Source: Pseudomonadota bacterium (GTDB lineage: Bacteria; Pseudomonadota; Alphaproteobacteria; Acetobacterales; Acetobacteraceae). From it: a stretch of DNA of 9,532 bases. Positions 1 through 6,224 of this stretch are shown one piece after another (position 1 is the stretch's first letter; each line of letters starts with the position of its first letter). The notes beneath the pieces are model-generated. The model was not told the DNA's origin, searched no databases, and saw only the letters and a list, made by a program, of their open reading frames with translations. The translations under genes were made by a program, and so were the position numbers. The DNA lies in NCBI GenBank assembly GCA_021808185.1, contig JAKBCB010000112.1, positions 1 through 9,532 of the forward strand, in the 5' to 3' direction.

Positions 1-890
1 CAGCTCTCCCGCCCGGCGACGGCGAGGAAGCCCTGAAGCCCGGGCACCCCAGCGGCGCGCAGGGGGGATCCTGCCGCGGCCTGCCGCGCGGCGAAGGCGG
101 TGGCGTTGAGCACGACGGCCGGTCGCCACGCGCGCAGCCGCTCCGCCACGAACGCGGCGGCATCGGGGTCCTTGAGGCTGGAGACATACAGCGCGCGCAC
201 CGCGAGGCCCCGCGCCCGCACCGCCCCGGCCAGCGCCTCCACGGGCGCCACGTCGGCGGCGAGCAGGTGGGAGCGGTAGAAAACGATGACGGCGAGCGGC
301 GGTGACTCCTGCTTCACCCCCTCCCGTTGGCTGGCAGGCGAGGAGGTCAGAAAGTATTCCCCCGCGCCCGGCAGCGGCTCCGGCGCTTCCACGGGCACGG
401 GGCCGAGGCCGGCGAGGTGGCCGGCAAGGCGCAATGCGCCGGCCATGTTGGCGGGGCCGCCGTGGCGCAGATATGCGTCGAGGCTCGCCACCGCCGCGTC
501 CGGCGCGGTGGAGTGCGCGCGCAGCCGCTCGTCCTCGCGCACGTCGCCCGGCACGATGGCCAGCGGAATGCCGCGCGCGCGGCAGGTGGCGAACAGTTCC
601 TGCACGCCATAGGCCCAGTAGTCGAACCCGCCGAGCAGGCGCACCACGATGCAGCGCGCGCCCGCCGCGACCTGCTCGACATACAGGTCCACCGACATCG
701 GGTGGCGCAACCGCCCGAGATTGGCCAGCCGCAGCCCCGGCGCGCCGGGCAGCGCCTGCCATGCCATCGCCATCGCGCCGAGATCGGCGTCCGAAAAGGA
801 CAGGAACACGATATCCGCTGGCGTTTGCCCGAGATCGACCGCTTGCGCGTCCTCGTCGAGTGATCGTGTCTCGCGGGCCAGCAGGTGCAA
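1..890 (-). CDS. cobN: Cobaltochelatase large subunit CobN, N-terminal 296 residues (runs off the left edge)
   Basis: CobN is the large subunit of the aerobic cobaltochelatase. With CobS and CobT it inserts cobalt into hydrogenobyrinic acid a,c-diamide at the expense of ATP in the cytoplasm. The family is about 1,250 residues long, so roughly a quarter is visible and the C-terminal part lies outside the window. The frame opens with (M)HLLARETRSLDEDAQAVDL followed by GQTPADIVFLS, which matches the usual CobN beginning. This supports a TTG start at 888-890 although no in-frame ATG is present there. Later stretches such as VIVFYRSHLLAAD, LYVSSLKDP and VVLNATAFAAR are also typical of CobN. An AGGG ribosome-binding site lies 8 nt upstream, inside the end of cobW, and only 4 nt separate the cobW stop from this start, so the two are probably translationally coupled. 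The frame is intact throughout the visible part. Confidence 0.93.
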   Translation of the reverse strand, partial: MHLLARETRSLDEDAQAVDLGQTPADIVFLSFSDADLGAMAMAWQALPGAPGLRLANLGRLRHPMSVDLYVEQVAAGARCIVVRLLGGFDYWAYGVQELFATCRARGIPLAIVPGDVREDERLRAHSTAPDAAVASLDAYLRHGGPANMAGALRLAGHLAGLGPVPVEAPEPLPGAGEYFLTSSPASQREGVKQESPPLAVIVFYRSHLLAADVAPVEALAGAVRARGLAVRALYVSSLKDPDAAAFVAERLRAWRPAVVLNATAFAARQAAAGSPLRAAGVPGLQGFLAVAGRES

Positions 891-894
891 AGGA

Positions 895-1923
895 TCAGCC
901 CTGGATCGATGCGGTGATCGCCGCGCGATCCAGCCCGGCGCGGCCGATCACCACCATGTGTCCCGCGCGCGTCTCCGCCGCAGCCCACGGCTGGTCGAAA
1001 TGGTGGCGGAAGCGCCCGCCGACGCCCTGCACGGCAAGGCGCATCGGCTTGCCGCGCACGGCGGCGAAGCCCTTCAGGCGCAAGATGTCGTGCGCCTCGC
1101 TGACCGACGCCAGCCGTGCCAGCAGCGCCTCCGGCGTGTCGATCTCGCCAATCGGCACCACGAAACTCTCGAAATCGTCGTGCTCGTGCGCGCCGTCCTC
1201 GGCGTCGTGGTGGGAGGGGCGGGAGGCCAGATCGTCTTCGGCGGCGGCGCCGAGGCCGAGCAGCACGGCGGGGTCGATGCGGCCTTCCCGCGTCGGCACC
1301 AGCTTGACCGCGCGGCCGACGGCGGTGCCGATCTCGGTGCGCAGGCGGGCGAGCGTGTCGGCGTCCAGCAGGTCGGTCTTGTTGACCAGAATCATGTCCG
1401 CCGCCTGCAACTGGTCCTCGTACACCTCGGCCAGCGGGTTGTCGTGATCGACCGAGGCATCCTCTGCGCGCTGGCGGGCGACCGCCTCCGGGTCGTCGGC
1501 GAAGCGGCCGGCGGCGACGGCGGGGCCGTCCACCACCGCGATCACGCCATCGACGGTGACGCGCGAGCGCACGGCGGGCCAGCCGAACGCCTTCAGCAGC
1601 GGCTTGGGCAGCGCGAGGCCCGAGGTCTCGATCAGGATGTGTTCCGGGGGGCTGGGCCGGTTCAGCAGCGCCTCGATGGTCGGCACGAAATCGTCCGCCA
1701 CGGTGCAGCACAGGCAGCCATTGGCGAGTTCGATGATGTCCTCGTCCTCGCAGCCCGGAATGCCGCAGCTTTTCAGGGTCTCGCCGTCGATGCCGAGCGC
1801 GCCGAATTCGTTGACGATGACGGCGATCCGCCGCCCGCCGGCGTTTTCCAGCACATGGCGCACCAGCGTGGTTTTGCCCGCGCCGAGGAAGCCGGTGACG
1901 ATGGTGGCGGGGATCTTGCTCAT
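895..1923 (-). CDS. cobW: CobW family GTPase, putative cobalt chaperone
   Basis: This is a 342-residue G3E-family P-loop GTPase of the COG0523/CobW group. Members are thought to deliver metal to client enzymes; CobW is needed for aerobic cobalamin synthesis and is believed to supply cobalt to the chelatase. Visible motifs are the P-loop TGFLGAGKT (10-18), the metal-binding CxCC motif (70-73, in NGCLCC), the Walker B-like ETSGLALP (99-106) and the guanine-specificity motif NKTD (181-184). A His/Asp/Glu-rich linker at 238-250 (HHDAEDGAHEHDD) and the C-terminal CobW_C domain follow; the domain includes ILRLKGFAAVRGKP and ends near the stop. Such a linker is common in CobW proteins and may bind metal. 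The ATG was chosen because it starts right before the P-loop strand, has GGAG 8 nt upstream, and overlaps the preceding stop as ATGA. cobN follows after 4 nt, which fits a chaperone feeding the chelatase. Confidence 0.95.
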   Translation of the reverse strand: MSKIPATIVTGFLGAGKTTLVRHVLENAGGRRIAVIVNEFGALGIDGETLKSCGIPGCEDEDIIELANGCLCCTVADDFVPTIEALLNRPSPPEHILIETSGLALPKPLLKAFGWPAVRSRVTVDGVIAVVDGPAVAAGRFADDPEAVARQRAEDASVDHDNPLAEVYEDQLQAADMILVNKTDLLDADTLARLRTEIGTAVGRAVKLVPTREGRIDPAVLLGLGAAAEDDLASRPSHHDAEDGAHEHDDFESFVVPIGEIDTPEALLARLASVSEAHDILRLKGFAAVRGKPMRLAVQGVGGRFRHHFDQPWAAAETRAGHMVVIGRAGLDRAAITASIQG

Positions 1924-2297
1924 GCGGCGTACTCCAGATGGGGCAGGCGGGCGAGGACCACGTTGCGCAGCGAGGCCGGGCGGCGCGAGGGCATGATGGT
2001 GCCGGTGGCGTGTGCCGCGTAGGCGGCGGCATAGGTCAGCAGGTCCGGCGCGTGGTCGGGGGTGAGGTGGCCGAGAAAGAAGGTCCATTTGCCCGGCATG
2101 GCGAGGGCGGCGGAGCAGCCGCGCTCGCAATTCGCCAGGCAGGCGACTTCGCGCAGGTCCACATGCGCGTTGCTCTCGGTCAACAGTCGGGAAAGTTCCG
2201 CGTGTAGCAGCGCCCCCGGGCGTGCCTCGCCATCGGCAACGTCGCGCCCCGCGCGGCAGGTGGTGCAGACGATCAGGCGTGGACGCGGCTCGGACAC
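1920..2297 (-). CDS. DUF1636 small metal-binding (thioredoxin-like ferredoxin type) protein
   Basis: This 125-residue protein is of the DUF1636/COG5469 'predicted metal-binding protein' type; its biochemical role is unknown. Five cysteines stand out: Cys11 and Cys14 in CTTCRAG, and Cys53, Cys57 and Cys61 in ACLANCERGC. This C-x2-C plus C-x3-C-x3-C layout recalls thioredoxin-fold [2Fe-2S] ferredoxins. The PGKWTFFLG strand and the terminal RPASLRNVVLARLP segment are typical of the family. It has no signal peptide or membrane segment, so it should be cytoplasmic. The GTG start at 2295-2297 is preferred because five G residues lie 5 nt upstream and homology begins at CTTC. A second GTG two codons earlier is also possible, while the longer open frame upstream runs back into the riboswitch. 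It is the first gene behind the cobalamin riboswitch and overlaps cobW by ATGA. From position alone one can infer a role in cobalt or iron-sulfur handling for CobW/CobN. Confidence 0.85.
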   Translation of the reverse strand: MSEPRPRLIVCTTCRAGRDVADGEARPGALLHAELSRLLTESNAHVDLREVACLANCERGCSAALAMPGKWTFFLGHLTPDHAPDLLTYAAAYAAHATGTIMPSRRPASLRNVVLARLPHLEYAA

Positions 2298-2434
2298 TGG
2301 CACCCCCGGAATCGACGCCCCGTTGGCGGAGCGCCATGCAGCAACGAGGGATGCCGGCCCCACGGGGTATTGCCCCTTGTGGCCGCGAGACGAACCGCCA
2401 CCGGGGCATCCCGCCCGGCGTCGCGGCATGATGG
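2298..2434 (-). promoter_or_regulatory. Structured leader between the riboswitch aptamer and the DUF1636 gene (candidate expression platform)
   Basis: Read on the minus strand, this stretch holds several perfect pairings. An 8-bp outer stem joins GGGATGCC (2405-2412) with GGCATCCC (2348-2355). It encloses two hairpins: GTGGC (2397-2401) with GCCAC (2379-2383), and GGGG (2373-2376) with CCCC (2364-2367) around a 5-nt loop. Together they would form a three-way junction. Downstream, a hairpin GGCG-CTC-CGCC lies just before the ribosome-binding site. No run of U follows the stems, so a standard intrinsic terminator is not apparent, and control by access to the ribosome-binding site is more likely. 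The function is inferred; the pairings are read directly from the sequence. I see no separate gene here. Confidence 0.5.
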
Positions 2435-2607
2435 CGATGGCAGGTCTCCTGGCTCGCGGATCCGGCACGGCCTGTCTGCCTTCCCGGGCGGTTGCCCAGT
2501 GGCGTCGCGACAGGCCGCTTTCCGCCTACAGTTGCGGGAGCAGCCGCGGAATTGGGGCAAGCCCCGCACCGCGTTCCCTTTTCACCTTCCGGCTGGAAGG
2601 ACCATCG
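2435..2607 (-). promoter_or_regulatory. Cobalamin (adenosylcobalamin) riboswitch
   Basis: On the minus strand the hallmark blocks appear in the right order. They are GGTGAAAAGGGAACGCGGTG (about 2567-2586), the B12-box core GGCTGCTCCCGCAACTGT (about 2528-2545) with AGGCGG after it, then GCCACTGG, GGGAAGGC, and the closing GAGCCAGGAGACCTGCC (2439-2455). The closing P1 stem is CGATGG (2602-2607) paired with CCATCG (2435-2440). A second CCATC follows 6 nt later, so P1 could slip. The aptamer reads toward DUF1636-cobW-cobN and is expected to repress them when adenosylcobalamin is bound. It is antisense to, and lies upstream of, the divergent cobP operon, so it cannot act as a riboswitch for that operon. 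Confidence 0.95.
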
Positions 2608-2616
2608 AGAGCGGAC

Positions 2617-2645
2617 TAGATACCGGCCCCCGCCGCCGCCGTAAA
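2617..2645 (-). promoter_or_regulatory. Possible sigma-70-type promoter for the riboswitch operon
   Basis: On the minus strand a -35-like TTTACG (2640-2645) and a -10-like TATCTA (2617-2622) are separated by 17 nt. This would place the transcription start about 10 nt before the riboswitch P1 stem at 2607. The match to the consensus is weak (4/6 and 3/6), but position and spacing fit well. The -35 box overlaps the cobP ribosome-binding site on the other strand. Confidence 0.35.
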
Positions 2646-2654
2646 GGAGCCCGC

Positions 2655-3152
2655 ATGTCCGCCCTCACGCTCGTCCTCGGCGGCGCCCGCTCGGGCAAGA
2701 GCCTGTATGCCGAGGGGCTGGTGACGGCGTTGCCCGCGCCGTGGGTGTACGTGGCCACCGCGCAGGCGTTCGACGACGAGATGCGCGCGCGCATCGCCGA
2801 GCACCGGGCGCGCCGGGCCGAGGGCTGGCGAACGCTGGAAGCGCCGCTCGATCTGCCGGCCGCCCTGGCCGGCGACCGGCCGGTGCTGGTGGATTGCCTG
2901 ACCTTGTGGCTGACCAATCTGTTGCTGGGCGAGCACGACATCGCCGCCGCGACCTCCGCGCTGGAGGCGGCGCTGGACCGGCGGACGGCGCCGACGGTGC
3001 TGGTGAGCAACGAGGTCGGTCTCGGCATCGTGCCGGACAACGCGCTGGCCCGGCGCTTCCGCGACGAGGCCGGGCGGCTGCACAGGCTGCTGGCGGCGCG
3101 CGCGCAAAACGTGGTGTTCATGGTGGCGGGCCTGCCGATGAGGGTGAAATGA
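2655..3152 (+). CDS. cobP: Bifunctional adenosylcobinamide kinase / adenosylcobinamide-phosphate guanylyltransferase
   Basis: CobP (CobU in enterobacteria) phosphorylates adenosylcobinamide and then transfers GMP to give adenosyl-GDP-cobinamide, the activated form used when the lower ligand is joined. The 165 residues are slightly shorter than, but consistent with, the usual 170-180. The P-loop GGARSGKS lies at 9-16. His50, in AEHRARR, is the likely GMP-accepting histidine by analogy with His46 of Salmonella CobU. VLVDCLTLWLTNLL, VSNEVGLGIVP and the C-terminal VVFMVAGLPM are typical family segments. The ATG has a strong AAAGGAG ribosome-binding site 5 nt upstream. It is the first gene of a three-gene operon and overlaps cobO by ATGA. 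It diverges from the riboswitch operon and must have its own promoter within 2435-2654, which I could not place with confidence. Confidence 0.95.
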   Translation: MSALTLVLGGARSGKSLYAEGLVTALPAPWVYVATAQAFDDEMRARIAEHRARRAEGWRTLEAPLDLPAALAGDRPVLVDCLTLWLTNLLLGEHDIAAATSALEAALDRRTAPTVLVSNEVGLGIVPDNALARRFRDEAGRLHRLLAARAQNVVFMVAGLPMRVK

Positions 3153-3757
3153 CCGACGACAACGACGCCGCGCGCCATCGCGAGAAGATGGCCAAGCGCA
3201 AAGCCGTGCAGGACGCCGAAGTGGCGTCCAAGACGGTGGAGAAGGGCCTGCTGATCGTCCACACCGGACCGGGCAAGGGGAAATCCACGGCGGCGTTCGG
3301 CCTCGCGCTGCGCATGTTGGGCCACGGCCGGCGCGTCGGCGTGGTGCAGTTCATCAAGGGCGCCTGGTCCACGGGCGAGCGCACGGCGCTTGAACGATTC
3401 GGCGATCTCGTTGTCTGGCACAGCATGGGCGAGGGCTTCACCTGGGAGACGCAGGACCGCGCGCGCGACATCGCGGCGTGCCGGCGGGCCTGGGAGCGCA
3501 CGAAGGAATTGCTGGTCGATCCGACGATTGCGTTGCTGATACTGGATGAACTGAATATCGCGCTGCGCTACGACTATCTGCCGCTCGACGACGTGCTGGC
3601 CGACCTCGCGGCGCGGCGCGCGGATCTGCATGTGGTGGTCACGGGGCGCAACGCGAAGCCGGCGCTGATCGAAGCGGCGGATCTCGTCACCGAGATGACG
3701 ATGACGAAGCACCACTTCGCGGCCGGCGTGAAGGCGCAGCAGGGGATCGAGTTTTGA
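3149..3757 (+). CDS. cobO: Cob(I)yrinic acid a,c-diamide adenosyltransferase (CobO/BtuR type)
   Basis: This 202-residue enzyme attaches the 5'-deoxyadenosyl group from ATP to the reduced Co(I) corrinoid. It belongs to the CobA/CobO/BtuR family, not to the unrelated PduO or EutT families. A charged N-terminal helix (about 1-32, rich in Lys, Arg and Glu) precedes the nucleotide-binding loop HTGPGKGKST (38-47). VGVVQFIKGAWSTGE, GEGFTWETQDR, LLILDELNIAL and VVTGRNAKPALIEAADLVTEM follow, all of them family signatures, and the protein ends in the typical KHHFAAGVKAQQGIEF. The start overlaps the cobP stop as ATGA and has GAGGG 4 nt upstream. The stop overlaps the cobQ start as TTGA, so translation is probably coupled through the operon. 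Confidence 0.97.
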   Translation: MTDDNDAARHREKMAKRKAVQDAEVASKTVEKGLLIVHTGPGKGKSTAAFGLALRMLGHGRRVGVVQFIKGAWSTGERTALERFGDLVVWHSMGEGFTWETQDRARDIAACRRAWERTKELLVDPTIALLILDELNIALRYDYLPLDDVLADLAARRADLHVVVTGRNAKPALIEAADLVTEMTMTKHHFAAGVKAQQGIEF

Positions 3758-5214
3758 CCGCGCGCGCCCTGATGTTCCAGGGCACCGGCTCGTCCGTCGG
3801 CAAATCCGTGCTGGTCGCGGGGCTGGCGCGCGCGCTGGTGCGGCGCGGGATGACGGTGCGGCCGTTCAAGCCGCAGAACATGTCCAACAACGCCGCCGTC
3901 ACCGCCGATGGCGGCGAGATCGGGCGCGCGCAGGCGTTGCAGGCGCGCGCCTGCGGCATCGCGCCCAGCGTGCACATGAACCCGGTGCTGCTGAAGCCGC
4001 AAAGCGAGACCGGCGCGCAGATCGTCGTGCAGGGGCGGGTGATCGGCAGCGCCAGGGCGCGCGACTACCAGACACGCAAGGCGGAACTTCTCCCGGCCGT
4101 GCTCGACAGTTTCGCCCGGATGCGCGCCGGGGCCGACATCGTGCTGGTGGAGGGCGCGGGCAGCGCGTCGGAAATCAACCTGCGCGCGAACGACATCGCC
4201 AACATGGGGTTCGCGCGCGCGGCGGATGTGCCGGTGGTGCTGGTGGGCGATATCGACCGGGGCGGTGTGATCGCGTCCCTGGTCGGCACGCACACGGTGC
4301 TCGACACGGCGGACGCTGCGATGATCCGTGGCTTCATCGTCAACCGGATGCGCGGCGATCCGACTTTGTTCGCGGACGGCATGGCGGCGATCGCGGACAA
4401 GACCGGGTGGGCGGCGCTCGGATTGGTGCCATTCCTCGACGCCGTGCGCGCGTTGCCGGCGGAGGACGCGGCGGACCTTGCCGAACTGGCGCAGCCGCGC
4501 AGGCCGGACGCGCGGCTGCGCATCGCGGTGCCGTGGCTGCCCTGCATCGCCAATTTCGACGACCTCGATCCGCTGCGCGCCGAGCCTTCCGTGGAACTCA
4601 GCATCGTGCCACGCGGCGCGCCGCTGCCGCGCGGCGCCGATGTGGTGATCCTGCCCGGCTCGAAGGCGACCATCGCGGATCTTGCCAGTCTGCGCGCGGA
4701 AGGGTGGGACATCGACCTGCGGGCGCATGTCCGCGCCGGCGGGCGCGTGCTGGGCCTGTGCGGCGGATACCAGATGCTCGGGCGGCGCATCGCCGATCCG
4801 CATGGGATCGAAGGCCCGCCGGGCGAGGTGGAGGGCCTGGGCCTGCTCGACATCGACACCGTGCTGATCGGCGACAAGCACCTCGCCGCCGTGCGAGGGC
4901 AGGTGCTGGGCGCGGACTTCGACGGATACGAAATGCATATCGGCCGCACCACGGGGCCGGGCACGGCGGCCCCGTTGCTCCATATGGCGGATGGGCGCGC
5001 GGATGGCGCCGTCTCGGCGGATGGGCGGGTTGCCGGCACCTATGTCCACGGCTTGTTCATGGCCGATGCCGCGCGCGCGGCATGGCTCGCAAGCCTGGGC
5101 GTGGCGGCCGCGCCGCGCGACCACGCCGCGGGGATCGAGGCGGCGCTGGATGCGCTGGCGGCGCATCTGGAGCGGCACGTCGCCATCGACCGGTTGCTCA
5201 GCCTTGCGCGATGA
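3754..5214 (+). CDS. cobQ: Cobyric acid synthase (glutamine-hydrolysing)
   Basis: CobQ amidates the b, d, e and g carboxyl groups of adenosylcobyrinic acid a,c-diamide, using glutamine and ATP, to form adenosylcobyric acid. The 486 residues match the family's usual length. An N-terminal synthetase domain starts with MFQGTGSSVGKS (7-18, the DTBS-like P-loop), followed by RPFKPQNMSNNAAVT and KPQSETGAQIVVQGRV. The C-terminal glutaminase domain carries the nucleophile Cys336 in GLCGGYQMLG and the catalytic His432 in TYVHGLF. I place the start at TTG 3754, which overlaps the cobO stop as TTGA and has AGGGG 8 nt upstream. The peptide MTARALMFQGTG resembles other CobQ N-termini. An ATG at 3772 is the alternative and would remove six residues. 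The end overlaps cobD, on the opposite strand, by 17 nt. Confidence 0.97.
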   Translation: MTARALMFQGTGSSVGKSVLVAGLARALVRRGMTVRPFKPQNMSNNAAVTADGGEIGRAQALQARACGIAPSVHMNPVLLKPQSETGAQIVVQGRVIGSARARDYQTRKAELLPAVLDSFARMRAGADIVLVEGAGSASEINLRANDIANMGFARAADVPVVLVGDIDRGGVIASLVGTHTVLDTADAAMIRGFIVNRMRGDPTLFADGMAAIADKTGWAALGLVPFLDAVRALPAEDAADLAELAQPRRPDARLRIAVPWLPCIANFDDLDPLRAEPSVELSIVPRGAPLPRGADVVILPGSKATIADLASLRAEGWDIDLRAHVRAGGRVLGLCGGYQMLGRRIADPHGIEGPPGEVEGLGLLDIDTVLIGDKHLAAVRGQVLGADFDGYEMHIGRTTGPGTAAPLLHMADGRADGAVSADGRVAGTYVHGLFMADAARAAWLASLGVAAAPRDHAAGIEAALDALAAHLERHVAIDRLLSLAR

Positions 5215-6223
5215 ACGCGAGCGCGGTGGCCGCGAGCACCTGCAATCCGCAGGCGATCCGGTACAGCGCCAGCGCGCGGCGCAGGTCGGCCGGCGTCGCC
5301 TCCGCCCGGCCATCGCCCATCCAGGCATCGTCCACGCGGGTCGTGCCATAGACGCGGGGGCCGGCGAGCCGCAGGCCGAGGGCGCCGGCCATCGCCGCCT
5401 CCGGCCAGCCGGCATTCGGCGAGCGATGCTTGCCCGCGTCGCGCCACACCGCGCGCGCGGCGCCGCGCGCGCTGGCGCCGGGCAGCAGGAACGCGGCACA
5501 CAGAAGCCAGAACGCCGAGAGGCGCGAGGCGGGCAGATTCACAACATCGTCCAGCCGCGCCGCCGCCCAGCCGAACGCCTCGTGGCGCGGGGTGCGGTGG
5601 CCGATCATGCTGTCGGCGGTGTTGACGGCCTTGTATCCGGCAATGCCCGGCAGGCCGAGCACGGCGCACCAGAACGCCGGCGCCACCACGCCGTCGGAGA
5701 AATTCTCCGCCAGACTCTCGATGGCCGCGCGCACCACGCCGGCTTCGTCCAGCGTCTGCGGATTGCGGCCGACGATTTGCGCCACCGCGTGCCGCCCGCC
5801 GGCGAGGCCCGCGCGCTCCAGCCCGTCCGCCACGGCGCGCACATGGCTGAACAGGCTGCGCTGTGCCAGCAGCGAACTGGCCAGCACCGCGAGCACGGCA
5901 ATGGCGAGCGCGCGCCCCAGCCACGCCAGCGCCGCGCCCTGGAGCAGCGCCGCCGGCCCGGCGCTCGCGGCGATGAGCGCGAGAACGGTAAGCACGCCCA
6001 TCCCCCGGCGCGCCGGCCGGGGCAGGGTGGCGCGGTTGAGCGCGCGGTCGAGCGCGGCCAGCAGCGCGCCGATCCACACCACCGGATGGCGGATGGCGCG
6101 GAACAGCGCGTCGGGGTAACCGAAGGCCACTTCCGCCAGCAGGGCCGTGGCGGCGAGCGCGAGATGCGTGGCGAGGGACAGGGGCGAATGGCTCGGACGT
6201 GTGACGCGGGGGCTGCCTAGCAT
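5198..6223 (-). CDS. cobD: Adenosylcobinamide-phosphate synthase, membrane protein (CobD/CbiB)
   Basis: CobD (CbiB in Salmonella) joins the aminopropanol arm to adenosylcobyric acid in the cytoplasmic membrane. The 341 residues contain several hydrophobic segments. They lie near 15-35, at about 75-115 in two adjacent stretches, around 215-260, and at the C-terminus. Conserved blocks are HPVVWIG, GRNPQTLDEAGVVRAAIESL, AENFSDGVVAPAFW, YKAVNTADSMIGHR and SPNAGWPEAAMAGALG. The only suitable ATG is 6221-6223, with GGGAG 6 nt upstream; a longer frame extends further upstream into cobC but lacks CobD similarity. The first 14 residues (from MLGSPRVTRPSHS) look poorly conserved, so a downstream CTG start cannot be excluded. 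The gene is alone on this strand. It faces cobQ tail to tail and interlocks with the cobC start. Confidence 0.94.
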   Translation of the reverse strand: MLGSPRVTRPSHSPLSLATHLALAATALLAEVAFGYPDALFRAIRHPVVWIGALLAALDRALNRATLPRPARRGMGVLTVLALIAASAGPAALLQGAALAWLGRALAIAVLAVLASSLLAQRSLFSHVRAVADGLERAGLAGGRHAVAQIVGRNPQTLDEAGVVRAAIESLAENFSDGVVAPAFWCAVLGLPGIAGYKAVNTADSMIGHRTPRHEAFGWAAARLDDVVNLPASRLSAFWLLCAAFLLPGASARGAARAVWRDAGKHRSPNAGWPEAAMAGALGLRLAGPRVYGTTRVDDAWMGDGRAEATPADLRRALALYRIACGLQVLAATALAFIAQG

Positions 6224-6224
6224 G
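6221..6224. other. Interlocked divergent start codons of cobD (minus) and cobC (plus)
   Basis: The palindrome CATG at 6221-6224 supplies both initiation codons: ATG at 6222-6224 for cobC and, on the other strand, ATG at 6221-6223 for cobD. Each gene's ribosome-binding site therefore lies inside the other's coding sequence: GGGAG (complement of 6230-6234) for cobD, and the G run at 6208-6212 for cobC. There is no intergenic space, so each promoter must also lie within the opposite gene. Confidence 0.75.

Noticed and set aside
302..2022. Long plus-strand open frames opposite cobN and cobW
   Set aside because: They have Arg/Ala-rich shadow composition and no domain motifs, while the minus strand carries clear CobN, CobW and DUF1636 proteins.
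895..2409. A 504-residue N-terminally extended CobW
   Set aside because: The extension is an out-of-frame reading of the DUF1636 gene; CobW homology starts at the ATG at 1921-1923, directly before the P-loop.
1920..2468. Longer DUF1636 protein starting from an ATG at the riboswitch edge
   Set aside because: The extra 57 residues are encoded by riboswitch and leader RNA, show no family similarity, and a GTG with a good ribosome-binding site fits the family's start.
2435..2607. Cobalamin riboswitch read as a leader of the plus-strand cobP operon
   Set aside because: All conserved aptamer blocks (B12 box, GGTG block, GAGCCAGGAGACCTGCC end) are in the correct order only on the minus strand.
3574..5499. 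A 641-residue open frame opposite cobQ
   Set aside because: It is an antisense shadow in GC-rich coding DNA with low-complexity Arg/Ala/His composition and no recognisable motif; cobQ is certain on the other strand.
6147..6221. Upstream extension of cobC and matching extension of cobD beyond their CATG starts
   Set aside because: Each extension lies over the other gene and lacks family similarity; both families start close to the interlocked ATGs.
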